A DNA stretch of 64,000 nt from Deltaproteobacteria bacterium (lineage in GTDB: Bacteria; Myxococcota_A; Polyangia; Polyangiales; JADJMO01): positions 1 to 64,000 of the forward strand of contig JANYDK010000017.1 in NCBI GenBank assembly GCA_025363655.1. Reading direction: 5' to 3'. The notes under the pieces are model-generated. The model did no database searches and was not told where the DNA came from. It saw only the letters and a list, made by a program, of their open reading frames with translations. Below, piece by piece: positions 52,030 through 60,594 of this stretch. Position numbers and translations under genes: made by a program. Numbering within the stretch: position 1 is the first letter of the stretch; each line of letters begins with the position of its first letter.

Positions 52030-53595
52030 TCAAAATGATCCCATGATGCTGAGACCGGCGAGGCCGGGGCCGAGCGTCGGCGTCACTTGCACCGTCGTCG
52101 TGCTCGCAGGCTTGTCCTTGAAGCGACTGCTCGAGGGCGCCGACACGAACGAGTAGATGCCGAGCCCGACGGCGGCGAGGCCCACTCCGGCGAGACCGAT
52201 GCTGAGATAGAAGCGGTTGTTGTTCGACTTGCGGTCGCGCTCGATTGCTTCGGCGCGCGCGGTGCAGGCTCCCGGCGACAGCTCGGTGCCAGTCGCGGGA
52301 TTCACGCTGCAGGCACCGGGGACCACCGTCGAAGCGTTCTGCTCCGCGGCGCGCGCTTCGATGTCCGACTTGTTCTTGCCGTAGGTCGAGTAGACGTAGA
52401 CGCCAGCCGCGCCGACCACGATCCCCGAGACCACGCCGATGGTGCCCCAGAGCCGGTGACTCGAGATCGAGCTCTCGTGCGCGGCGCGCGTCTCGGGCGT
52501 CGGCTCGAGGGCGACGTCGATCTGCGCGGTCGTCCCGGCGACGACTTCGAATTCGCGATCGAGCGATTCGAAGCCTGTTTTCTCGACGTGGAGATGATGG
52601 GGCCCGGGCGGCAGGGGGACCGATTTCTCTTGATCACGCGGCACGCCGTCGATGGCCACCGACACCGCCGGCTCGGCCGAGGTGATCTGCGCTTTCGCGC
52701 CGAGGGTCGCGACCGAGGCAGGATCTTCGTGCAAATCGAGCTTGGCCTCGCCGATGCCACCCGCCGAGAGCTCGAGCACCGTCGAGGCCGTCGCGTAGCC
52801 CGCGCGCTTGAGCTCGACGACGTGCTTGCCAGGCGCGATCGAGATCGACGTCGGCAACGGCGTGGTCCCCACCAGTTGACCATCGACGATGATTTGCGCC
52901 TTCGGCACCGCGGTGACGACGCGCAGCTGCGCCAGCTTCCCGGCCATCGGCGTCAGCTCGAGCGGCACCTTGGCGTTGGCCTCGCCGGCGACGGAGACCG
53001 GCTTGCGCGACGGCGCGAACCCAGCAGCGACGAGCCCGACCACGTGATCGCCGATCGACGTACGGAGCGGCGCCGGCAGCGGCCAACGTCCGACCTCGAT
53101 GCCATCGAGCTCGACGATCGCCCCCTTCAACGGATCGTCGGTGGCGCCGGGGAGCGCATCTTTCACCGTCGGAACGAGCTCGATGGTCCCGATGCGCGCG
53201 TGCGCCCTCGCCCTCATTTCCACGGCCCGTGCGTGTTGCTCGGGCTTCAGCGGATCGGGATTCGTCGCCAGCACCTCGTCGATGGCCCCTTCGGCCTGCA
53301 CGTACTGTCCGAGCGCGTCGTGCACGAGCGCGATGTTGTAGAGCACCACCAGATTTCCAGTGAGCTCGTAGGCACGGCGAAATTCGGCGAGCGCGCCCGA
53401 GTAGTCCTTCTCTTCGTAGAGCCCGATCGCCTTGTCGAAGCGCTTCTTCGCCTCGGCCTTCTCGTCGTCGGTGACCGGTCCGACGTGCGCGCCGGGATAC
53501 GCCGCAGCGATCGTCGTCGGCGCGACGCTCGCGAGGAGCACACAGCAAAGGAGAGAACGAGAGCGAGAGTTGGAACGAGCGCGCGCGGTACGCAT
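52030..53595 (-). CDS. PEGA-domain membrane/secreted protein with TPR-like N-terminus
   Basis: 521 residues. A signal peptide (LLCCVLLASVAPTTIAAA) is followed by a TPR-like segment (AKKRFDKAIGLYEEKDYSGALAEF and onward, ~30-115). Three or more PEGA-type domains come next: VPKAQIIVDGQLVGTTPLP, GKHVVELKRAGY, then VSVAIDGVPRDQEKS and PGPHHLHVEKTGF. A C-terminal membrane helix pair (~385-410 and 460-490) ends in a Gly/Ser/Leu tail. PEGA proteins are frequent partners of Hanks kinases in myxobacteria. The ATG at 53595 is 10 bp after the kinase stop. Confidence 0.8.
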   Translation of the reverse strand: MRTARARSNSRSRSLLCCVLLASVAPTTIAAAYPGAHVGPVTDDEKAEAKKRFDKAIGLYEEKDYSGALAEFRRAYELTGNLVVLYNIALVHDALGQYVQAEGAIDEVLATNPDPLKPEQHARAVEMRARAHARIGTIELVPTVKDALPGATDDPLKGAIVELDGIEVGRWPLPAPLRTSIGDHVVGLVAAGFAPSRKPVSVAGEANAKVPLELTPMAGKLAQLRVVTAVPKAQIIVDGQLVGTTPLPTSISIAPGKHVVELKRAGYATASTVLELSAGGIGEAKLDLHEDPASVATLGAKAQITSAEPAVSVAIDGVPRDQEKSVPLPPGPHHLHVEKTGFESLDREFEVVAGTTAQIDVALEPTPETRAAHESSISSHRLWGTIGVVSGIVVGAAGVYVYSTYGKNKSDIEARAAEQNASTVVPGACSVNPATGTELSPGACTARAEAIERDRKSNNNRFYLSIGLAGVGLAAVGLGIYSFVSAPSSSRFKDKPASTTTVQVTPTLGPGLAGLSIMGSF

Positions 53596-53605
53596 CGAGG
53601 CCATC

Positions 53606-55063
53606 CTAGAACGGGTTGCTCGCGAGCCCACTCGGCAGCGGTTTGACGACGGTCGGCGGAGGCTTTGCCGTGCTCGTCGACGCCGTGACGCCAGCCGTGA
53701 CGCTCGCCTTCACCGACGGAGGCGGCACCGTATTCGTCGCCGTCGCGACCACGGTGCTCGCAGCGCTGACCGACGTTTGCGTCGAGGGTTGGGTGGAGCC
53801 CTCGATCGACACGGCCGCGGACGCGACCGACGTCGTCGTGGAGCTCGTCGTGACGGTGGAGGCGGCGACGGAACCGACGCTCGAGGTGGCCGACGGTAGC
53901 GGAGGATCCGGGCGATCGCTCTGCTTGTTCGAGAGGAGAAAAATTCCGCCGCCGATCGCCGCCATCGCCAAAAATGCAGCGATGTAGAGCCCGCGACTGG
54001 CGGGCTTGCTCGGCGCCTCTGCGGTGATCTCGGCTTGACTGAGCGCAGTGGTGAGCTCGGTGCGCGCGAGCGGATCTCCCTGCTGCGTCGACGTCGCCGC
54101 GACCACGTCGTGCTTCGGCGCCGGCGCGTCGGCCGAACGAGGCGCCGAGCTGAGGTGCGTCTTCGCAAGGGCATCGGGTGCGTCGCCTCTCGTCGCCAAC
54201 GCAGCACGGAGCGCCTCTGCCGATTGCAGACGCCGCTCACGATCGGCCGTCATCGCCTGGGCGACGACGCGCGCGAGCCAATCGGGGATCTCGGCGCGGA
54301 GCTCGCGCACCGGCGTCGGTTTGCCTTCGTGGATGAGTACGATGAGGTGCGGCATCGACGCTGCCTCGAAGGGCCGACGCCCGGTGAGCGCTTCGTAGAG
54401 AATGACCCCCAGCGCATAGACGTCGGCGCGCGCGTCGAGATCTTTGGCGCCGCGCACCTGCTCGGGCGGCATGTAGAACGGGGTGCCGAGCGCCATGCCC
54501 TCCTGCGTCTTCGCCTCGCCCTCGATCCCGAGGAGCGCGTCGTCGAACTTGGAGATGCCGAAATCGAGCACCTTCACGAAATCGCCCGATTTTCCGTCTC
54601 GCGGCGGGCAGAGATAGACGTTCTCGGGTTTGAGATCGCGATGGACGATGCCGCGCTGGTGGGCGACGGCGAGCGCAGCGCAGAGCTGATCGGCGACGTC
54701 GAGGAGCGCCTCGATTGCGAGCGGCTCGCGCGCGATGCGAGCGGCGAGCGACTCTCCCTCGAGCAGCTCCATCACCAGGTACGGCTCGCCCGACGGGAGC
54801 TCGCCGGCGTCGAAGGTCTCGACGATGTGCGGATCGCCGAGCGTGCCGGCGACGCTCGCTTCGCGGAGGAACCGCTGCACCACCTGCGGATGCTTCGCGC
54901 GAACGTCGGCGTGCAGGAGCTTGAGCGCGCGCCGATGCTTGGTCAGCTCGTGCTGCACCTCGTAGACGGCGCCCATGCCTCCCGCACCGAGGAGCCGCAA
55001 CACCCGGAATTTCCCTCCGACGAGGGATCCTTCCGGCAGTGTCGACGACGGCCCTTCGGTCAC
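53606..55063 (-). CDS. Hanks-type Ser/Thr protein kinase, single-pass membrane protein
   Basis: 485 residues from a GTG. The kinase domain (~18-280) is intact: glycine loop GAGGMGAVYE, Lys in RRALKLL, catalytic HRDLKPEN, DFGISK, and GTPFYMPPEQVRG for the activation end. A Pro/Ala/Ser linker leads to one membrane helix (~355-375, RGLYIAAFLAMAAIGGGIFLL) and a long external Ser/Thr/Pro/Val tail. TAGTCT lies 6 nt before the GTG. It heads the operon with the PEGA protein and ThiO. A PP2C phosphatase at 21021 could be a counterpart. Confidence 0.93.
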   Translation of the reverse strand: MTEGPSSTLPEGSLVGGKFRVLRLLGAGGMGAVYEVQHELTKHRRALKLLHADVRAKHPQVVQRFLREASVAGTLGDPHIVETFDAGELPSGEPYLVMELLEGESLAARIAREPLAIEALLDVADQLCAALAVAHQRGIVHRDLKPENVYLCPPRDGKSGDFVKVLDFGISKFDDALLGIEGEAKTQEGMALGTPFYMPPEQVRGAKDLDARADVYALGVILYEALTGRRPFEAASMPHLIVLIHEGKPTPVRELRAEIPDWLARVVAQAMTADRERRLQSAEALRAALATRGDAPDALAKTHLSSAPRSADAPAPKHDVVAATSTQQGDPLARTELTTALSQAEITAEAPSKPASRGLYIAAFLAMAAIGGGIFLLSNKQSDRPDPPLPSATSSVGSVAASTVTTSSTTTSVASAAVSIEGSTQPSTQTSVSAASTVVATATNTVPPPSVKASVTAGVTASTSTAKPPPTVVKPLPSGLASNPF

Positions 55064-55091
55064 GACTCGAGACTACCAAGTCTTCGCGGAA

Positions 55092-56945
55092 TCAGGGCCC
55101 GCAGAGCACGTCGCGGGCGATGGTAATCCCCTTTGCGGCAGCGGTCGGGTCGGCGACGACCACGCTGAAGCTGCTCGGGTAGACGTTGATGTCGCCGTGC
55201 GCGCTGCTGCTCCAACCGGACAGCGAGGAGCTGGTGCTTCCGAGCATCGACCCGTGCGTCGGGGCGACGACGGTCACCGTGTTGTTGGTCGTCGAGTCGC
55301 TGGCGAACGCGCCGAAGCTGGTCATGAAATCGAGGTTGCGCGTGGTCGCGGTGCAGCCGACGTAGACGTAGAGGCCCGTTCCCGGACCACCCGCAGCCCA
55401 CGACAGTGCGGCCCGGAGGAAGACCGCGGCGCCCGCCGTCGAGGAGTGAGTGACCGGGTCTTGCTCGGTGATGATGATGCGCCCGGTGATCGCCTTCGAC
55501 CAGGTGTCCTTCGTGGCGAGGAGCGTGTCGTAGACGGTGCTCGAGGGGCAGAACCCGCCCTCGCCGAAGACGATGAGGTTGTACTTGGCGAAGTCGGCCG
55601 CGGTCATCGACTTCCACATCGCTTCGGTCGCCACGGTCACGGTGCCGGCCGGGAGATACGGCTTCTCGGAAGTGTCGAGCGGTCCGTACTGGAGGATGTT
55701 GTAGGGACCGCTGCTGCACTTCGGCGCCGTGAGGCACTTGCCGCCGCCGCAGATGCCCGTCGTGCAGACCTTGCCGCAAGCGCCGCAGTTGTTCGGATCG
55801 TTGGCGGTGTCGAGGCAGGAGGTGCCGCAGGCCGTGAAACCGCCGCCGCACGCGGTCGCACAGCCGCCGCCGCTGCAGACGCTCGGCGAGGTGCAGGCGC
55901 GACCGCAGAAGCCGCAGTTGCCGCCGTCGCTCTTCAGATCTTTGCAGACGCCGCTGCAGTCGGAGAGGCCGCCGCTGCAGGCGCAGGTGCCGCTGTTGCA
56001 GTACTGGCCGGCGCCGCACTTCTTGCCGCACGCCCCGCAGTTCTGCGAGTCGAACGAGAGGTACTTGCAGACGCCGCCGCAGTCGCTGCCGGTGGTGCCG
56101 CAGTCGAGGACGCAGCTTCCGCCCGTGCAGACCTTGCTCGCGGCGGTGTCGCACGCAGTGCCGCACTTGCCACAGTTGGCGTCATCGCTCGAGAGATCGA
56201 CGCACGCGGTGCCGCACAACGTCTCGCTCGACGAGCTGCACTCGCACTTGCCGGCGGTGCAAGTGGTGCTGAACGATGGCGTGCAGGCCGCGCCACACTT
56301 ACCGCAGTTGCTCTCGTCGGAGGTGAGGTCGACGCACTTGCCGCCGCAGGGGGTGGTCGTGCCCATGCACTCGCACTTGCTGGCCTTGCACTCGAATCCG
56401 GTGGCGCAGGCGGCGCCGCACTTGCCGCAGTTCCGCGAGTCGCTCGCGAGATCGACGCAGGTGTCGCCGCTGCACGTCGTCTTCTTGCTGCAATCGAGCT
56501 TGCAGAGGGCGTCGACGCAGAGCTTGTCGACGCCGCTCGGATCCTTGCCGCAGGCGGTGTCGCAGTCGCCGCAGTGGGCAGGGTCGGCGAGGAGATCGAC
56601 GCAGGTGCCGCCGCAGGAGACCTTGCCGCCTGTGCACGAGGCGGTGCACTTGCCGTCGACGCAGCTCGCGCCGGTCGGACAGGCTGCGCCGCACTTGCCG
56701 CAGTTCGACTTGTCGTTGGCGAGGTCGACGCAGGTGCCGCTGCAGGAGATCTTGCCGAACGCGCACGGGCTCGTGTCGCCGGGCGCGGTGTCGACGCCGC
56801 CACCGCCGGTGTCGACCGAAACGTTGCTGTCGACGCTGGCGTCGTCGCCTCCACTCGTGAGATCGGCCGAGGTCGCGCAGCCGAGGCTGGCGGAGGCGGC
56901 GACGGCGATGAAGGCGGCGAGACGGAGCGAAGCGAAGGAAGCCAT
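55092..56945 (-). CDS. Lipoprotein with eight Cys-rich repeats and C-terminal beta domain
   Basis: 617 residues. The signal ends in ASASLGC. Residues ~60-415 contain eight imperfect repeats built on CxGxCVDLxxDxxNCGxCGxxC (cores include SNCGKCG, AHCGDCD, QNCGACG, GNCGFCG, NNCGACG). The C-terminal ~210 residues (YNILQYGPLDTSEK, MWKSMTAADFAKYNLIVFGEGG) are a beta-rich domain that may be a modified glutamine-amidotransferase-like or ThuA-like fold. Such modular Cys-rich proteins are a myxobacterial hallmark and likely form disulfide rods on the cell surface. 28 bp separate it from the kinase gene start region. Confidence 0.8.
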   Translation of the reverse strand: MASFASLRLAAFIAVAASASLGCATSADLTSGGDDASVDSNVSVDTGGGGVDTAPGDTSPCAFGKISCSGTCVDLANDKSNCGKCGAACPTGASCVDGKCTASCTGGKVSCGGTCVDLLADPAHCGDCDTACGKDPSGVDKLCVDALCKLDCSKKTTCSGDTCVDLASDSRNCGKCGAACATGFECKASKCECMGTTTPCGGKCVDLTSDESNCGKCGAACTPSFSTTCTAGKCECSSSSETLCGTACVDLSSDDANCGKCGTACDTAASKVCTGGSCVLDCGTTGSDCGGVCKYLSFDSQNCGACGKKCGAGQYCNSGTCACSGGLSDCSGVCKDLKSDGGNCGFCGRACTSPSVCSGGGCATACGGGFTACGTSCLDTANDPNNCGACGKVCTTGICGGGKCLTAPKCSSGPYNILQYGPLDTSEKPYLPAGTVTVATEAMWKSMTAADFAKYNLIVFGEGGFCPSSTVYDTLLATKDTWSKAITGRIIITEQDPVTHSSTAGAAVFLRAALSWAAGGPGTGLYVYVGCTATTRNLDFMTSFGAFASDSTTNNTVTVVAPTHGSMLGSTSSSLSGWSSSAHGDINVYPSSFSVVVADPTAAAKGITIARDVLCGP

Positions 56946-57145
56946 GTCGAAGTACCTCTCGGCGAAAGACGCAGTCGGTGCGCGAGAGATCCCGAGCGGC
57001 GCGATGTGGCCGACGGCGACTCCCCTGAATCACGGCGCAAGACTCGCCGTTCGTTGAGCGAAAGCATTCGCCGAGGTCAAAGCGGCGTCCACCCGCAAGT
57101 GGGAGAAGAGCCTACATTTCCGTCCGGGCTGACGGTGGCGCTCAG

Positions 57146-58327
57146 CTACTCGAACTGGAAAATGCGAGGAATTCCAGCGATTTGGCCATCGGGGTTGCGA
57201 ACCCGGATGTCGACCAATCCCGCTTGCTCCACTTTAGGCGTGACGACCTCGATGGTCTGCGCGTCGATGAAGTTGACCGCGCGCACGAGCTGACCGGCGA
57301 CCTCGACCTGCGTCCGCGGGCCGAAATTCTTGCCGAGGATCGTGAGGGTCTCGCCGCCCTTGAGAGCGCCGCGTTTGGGCACCACCGATTCGATGATCGG
57401 CGCGGGGACGGGATCGTAGCGGAAGACCTGTTTGACGACGCCCGTCTGGCCATCGCAGTTGGTGACGACGACGTCGACGAGGCCAGAGTCGTTGCGGGCC
57501 GGCGTGACGATTTCGAGCATGCCCGGCTCGACGAAGGTCGTGGTCCACGGTCGGGTGCCGCCGATGGTGACGATGCTGCGCGGCGTGAAGTTGGCGCCGG
57601 TGATACGGACCTTGGTGCCGCCGACGACGCCGCCCGTCTTCGGCGTGACCGCGGCCACGGTCGGTGCCGGCACTGCGTCGTAGCGGAAGGCGTTGGGGAG
57701 GGCGGCGACGCGCGTGTCGGGGTTCATCACGAGGACGTCGGCGAACACGCTGCCCTTGCCCGGAGGGGTGATGACGCGGAGCGAGGAGTTCGATTCGAAC
57801 TTGGTCGCGGCGTCACGACCGCCGACGCGAGCGACGGTGAAAGGCTGAAAATTACGGCCATAGACCGTGAGCGTGGTGCCGCCGGTGACGGGCCCGTTGT
57901 TCGGTTCGATCGACTCGAGCGAGATCGCCGGACGCGACTCGGTGGGTGCGGACATCGGCGGCGGCGGCGCGACCGAGGGGCGCTTCTCGCGGACGAGCGG
58001 GAGCTTGCTGCTGCTCACCGATGTGGGCGCGTCGTCGCTGCGTGCAGTCACTCGGATGAGGACCTCGCCGCGGACCTTGCCTTCGAGGATCGATTCGGGG
58101 ACCGCCCAGATGGTCATCCGCGCGATGCCGGGGAGCGGCGCGCAGACCGCCACGAACGGACCGCCGTCGACCGAGACCTCGACCTCGTGGGCGATGGCGC
58201 CTTCGCTCGTCCAACGAATTTCGACGCGGTCGCCCGGATGGACGTCGCCCGGCTTCGGCGTCTCGAGGCGGAGCGCAGCCGTCGTCACAGTCTCGGCGTC
58301 ACGGCGACTCGACGGTTGGTGACTCAT
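57146..58327 (-). CDS. Triple IPT/TIG-domain protein
   Basis: 393 residues, no signal peptide found. The N-terminal ~120 residues are an Ig-like or fibronectin-like domain (VEVSVDGGPFVAVCAPLPG). A Pro-rich linker follows, then three IPT/TIG repeats with the consensus 'P-x-x-G-x-x-x-G-G-T-x-(V/L)-x-(I/V)-x-G-x-N-F' (IEPNNGPVTGGTTLTVYGRNF; VTPKTGGVVGGTKVRITGANF; VVPKRGALKGGETLTILGKNF). The absence of a signal suggests cytoplasmic or unconventional export. TAGAGA is 8 nt before the ATG. Function may be carbohydrate or protein binding. Confidence 0.8.
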   Translation of the reverse strand: MSHQPSSRRDAETVTTAALRLETPKPGDVHPGDRVEIRWTSEGAIAHEVEVSVDGGPFVAVCAPLPGIARMTIWAVPESILEGKVRGEVLIRVTARSDDAPTSVSSSKLPLVREKRPSVAPPPPMSAPTESRPAISLESIEPNNGPVTGGTTLTVYGRNFQPFTVARVGGRDAATKFESNSSLRVITPPGKGSVFADVLVMNPDTRVAALPNAFRYDAVPAPTVAAVTPKTGGVVGGTKVRITGANFTPRSIVTIGGTRPWTTTFVEPGMLEIVTPARNDSGLVDVVVTNCDGQTGVVKQVFRYDPVPAPIIESVVPKRGALKGGETLTILGKNFGPRTQVEVAGQLVRAVNFIDAQTIEVVTPKVEQAGLVDIRVRNPDGQIAGIPRIFQFE

Positions 58328-58389
58328 CGTGAAGCTCTCTAGTGTGCACCGAGGTACGGGGGCGCGTCCATCGCCTCGAAAATCGAGGC

Positions 58390-59097
58390 CTAATCTGCCG
58401 ATGGCACCAGCGTTTGGGCGTCGGTGACGACGAGGTCGACGGGGACGTCGTGGCCGGCGACGGGAATTTCGATGAGCACCTGGAAGTCGAAGCAGACACC
58501 GACTTTTCGCGCTTGGTGACCGGCGAGGTAAGCGTCGTAATAGCCGGCGCCGAAGCCGAGGCGGTGCCCGCGTTGATCGAAGCCGAGGCCGGGGACGACG
58601 ATGACGTCGAGGACGTCGCGTTCGGCGAGCCGCGTGCTGATCGGCTCTGGGAAACCACGACCGCGCTCTTCGAATGCCGACTCGAGGGTCTCGTCAGGGG
58701 CGAGGTCGACCCAGCGAAACGACATCGTCGGTTGCGGCGGGAGCTGTCCCTCGGCGAGTTGGCGCGGGTCGAAGTCCACTTCGTCGATCACGGGATAGGC
58801 CACGCGGAGGCCACGTGCGCGGGCGTCGGCGTCGAGGCCGCTCGTGCTCACTTCGCCTTTGCGATCGATCGATCGGAAGAGCGCGATGCTCTTCACGTCG
58901 GCGTAAATCTCTTCTGCGGACAGGCGCGCGCGGATCGCTTCAGAGCGCACCAGACGTGCTGCCGAGGGCGTCGCCGCGCGGACGCGCTGCAGTGATTTTC
59001 GGAGCTCGGCCTTGGCGCGGCGCGCGAGCTCTTCGACCACGCCGTGGGCGAATGTGGGCTTGTCGTTCTTCGCCGTCACGTCACGACCGTGTGCCAT
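58390..59097 (-). CDS. 5-formyltetrahydrofolate cyclo-ligase
   Basis: 235 residues. It converts 5-formyl-THF to 5,10-methenyl-THF using ATP. The C-terminal signature GFGAGYYDAYL and PGLGFDQRGHRLG are typical of the family, as are Lys/Arg-rich helices near the N-terminus (AKAELRKSLQRVR). The ATG at 59097 begins MAHGRDV; the frame is open to 59265, but that part is antisense to the patatin gene. It diverges from the patatin gene with overlapping 5' ends, so the two promoters must be interleaved. Confidence 0.88.
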   Translation of the reverse strand: MAHGRDVTAKNDKPTFAHGVVEELARRAKAELRKSLQRVRAATPSAARLVRSEAIRARLSAEEIYADVKSIALFRSIDRKGEVSTSGLDADARARGLRVAYPVIDEVDFDPRQLAEGQLPPQPTMSFRWVDLAPDETLESAFEERGRGFPEPISTRLAERDVLDVIVVPGLGFDQRGHRLGFGAGYYDAYLAGHQARKVGVCFDFQVLIEIPVAGHDVPVDLVVTDAQTLVPSAD

Positions 59098-60055
59098 ACT
59101 CCTCCACATCGTCACGCACAATTCTCCCAAGCTCCGCTCTCCCCGCATCGCTTTCGTCGGCTCCGGCGGCGCCGCGCGAGGCATCGCCCACCTCGGCGTC
59201 CTCAAAGCGTGTGAAGAGCTCGGCATCCAGTTCGACACCTTCGTCGGCGCGTCCGCAGGCGCCATCGTCGGTGCGCTCTACGCGCAAGGCGTCTCGCTCG
59301 ACCGCTTGCTCGATGGTTATCGATTGCCCTGGCGTCGCAAATACGACGACGCCATCCGCATCCACGCCTCGAATTTCTTCGGCGCACCGCGCCTGGAAGA
59401 CTTTCTCCGCCCCGGCTACCTGCTGAGCGGCGCCTTCAACATCGACAAACTCGAGCGCACGTTGCGGGGTCACCTTCCGCGCAACGACTTCCGCAAAGTC
59501 GACGCCACGGTGCTCGTGACCGCGGTCGATGTCGACGGTCGTGGTCGTGTCGTCTTCGGCAAAGGCTACGACGAGCGCACCCCCATCTCCCAAGCCGTCG
59601 CGGCCAGCTGCTGCATCCCCGGGCTCTTTCGCCCGTACAAAATCGGCGATCGTTACCACCTCGACGGCGAGCTCGTGCGCACCCTCTCCGCCGATCTCGC
59701 GGTCGAACAAGGCGTCGACGTCGTCATCGTCTCCAACATTTACCGTCAGGCCACCACCAAGGCCGGTGAACGCAGTATCGCCGAGAGCGGCGCCCTCTCC
59801 GTTCTCACGCAATCCCTCAACATCGTCCTCTCGGAAAAAGAACGCCGCGGCCTCGACCTCTACGCCCGCACGTATCCGAAGGTCACGTTCATCAACATCT
59901 CCCCCGACATCGGTCGATTCGGCTACCTCAACCGCTACAACGCCCGCGGCCTCGTGATGCGCGGATATCGAGAGGCGCTGAGAGAGTTGGCGGCGGCGAA
60001 AGATCGGGGAGTGTTCGAACCGCGTGCGGACTTGAAGTTGGTCAGCGGCGGATAG
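59054..60055 (+). CDS. Patatin-like phospholipase
   Basis: About 333 residues. The oxyanion motif GSGGAARGIAHLGVL, the nucleophile elbow GASAG and the catalytic Asp in DGELVRT mark a Ser/Asp acyl hydrolase of the RssA/patatin type. The start is uncertain: GTG 59054 and TTG 59060 overlap the 5-FCL 5' end. A -10-like CATACT at 59095 would only serve an ATC at 59108. I list the GTG. Function is probably lipid acyl hydrolysis; no membrane segments are visible. Confidence 0.82.
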   Translation: MGLSFFAVTSRPCAILLHIVTHNSPKLRSPRIAFVGSGGAARGIAHLGVLKACEELGIQFDTFVGASAGAIVGALYAQGVSLDRLLDGYRLPWRRKYDDAIRIHASNFFGAPRLEDFLRPGYLLSGAFNIDKLERTLRGHLPRNDFRKVDATVLVTAVDVDGRGRVVFGKGYDERTPISQAVAASCCIPGLFRPYKIGDRYHLDGELVRTLSADLAVEQGVDVVIVSNIYRQATTKAGERSIAESGALSVLTQSLNIVLSEKERRGLDLYARTYPKVTFINISPDIGRFGYLNRYNARGLVMRGYREALRELAAAKDRGVFEPRADLKLVSGG

Positions 60056-60085
60056 CGCCCGCGCCTGCGCGCTATGCTCTCTGCC

Positions 60086-60442
60086 ATGCCCCGTCTCCGT
60101 AACCTCGTCCTCACCGTCTCCGTCGCCGTCGCTACCATCATCGGCTGCGCTGGCAGCAACAAAGGAAAAAGCGGCGGCGCCGTCACCGCCGGTCCTGCCG
60201 GGGGAACGCCCGCTGCGTGGTGCGAGATGTACTGCCAGAAGGTCGCTCAGTGCTGGAAGGACATGCCGAGCGACAATCCCAACAAGGCACCCGAGCAAGT
60301 GCTCGCCGACTGCCGTGCGCAGAACAATGGATGTCAGGTCGCGCAGACGATGGACATGATGTGTTGTTCGACCCAAGCCGACTGCGCGAACTTCGTCGGC
60401 TGCGCGTACAGCTCGAAGAACCAGCCGATGGCGTGTCAGTGA
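60086..60442 (+). CDS. Small Cys-rich lipoprotein
   Basis: 118 residues. The signal ends in TIIGC. A Gly/Lys linker is followed by eight or more cysteines in WCEMYCQKVAQCW, DCRAQNNGCQ, MMCCSTQADC and GCAYSS, suggesting a compact disulfide-rich domain. ATG 60086 follows TATGCT by 7 nt; another ATG at 60074 lies inside that element. 30 bp after the patatin gene. Confidence 0.65.
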   Translation: MPRLRNLVLTVSVAVATIIGCAGSNKGKSGGAVTAGPAGGTPAAWCEMYCQKVAQCWKDMPSDNPNKAPEQVLADCRAQNNGCQVAQTMDMMCCSTQADCANFVGCAYSSKNQPMACQ

Positions 60443-60594
60443 CCCTGCGTCGCGGGCTCCCCCGCTCGCGTTGATGGCGCGACAAAACAAGCCCTTTGCG
60501 CGACGTTCGTTCGCATGCGAACTATGTCGCGATGCGGCATCTCGGCGTGGTTCTTGATGCTGGGGTCGGCACGGACCAATGTGCCGGAAGACCC
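60443..60594 (+). other. 152-bp region upstream of second KamA gene
   Basis: Contains a GCGGG-CTCC-CCCGC hairpin just after the lipoprotein stop (60452-60468) and, further on, a GTTCGCATGCGAAC palindrome (listed separately). No gene fits other than an N-terminal extension of KamA from ATG 60532. Confidence 0.5.
60509..60522. promoter_or_regulatory. 14-bp perfect palindrome GTTCGCATGCGAAC, candidate operator of kamA2
   Basis: It lies between TTGCGC (60496-60501) and AACTAT (60520-60525), which are spaced 18 bp apart and could be a promoter. AACTAT ends 6 nt before the ATG at 60532. A 7-bp-arm palindrome is not rare by chance, so the position is the main argument. Confidence 0.4.

Noticed and set aside
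52025-52033. Half-site TTTGAGCAT (minus strand) at the thiO start, like the NAD operator arm
   Set aside because: Only one arm is present, it spans the PEGA stop codon and thiO start inside an operon, and no mirror arm follows.
53595-53608. TAGGAT 7 nt before the PEGA start, matching the leaderless pattern
   Set aside because: Its TAG is the kinase stop codon and the gene is operon-internal, so the match is probably accidental; excluded from the list of sixteen.
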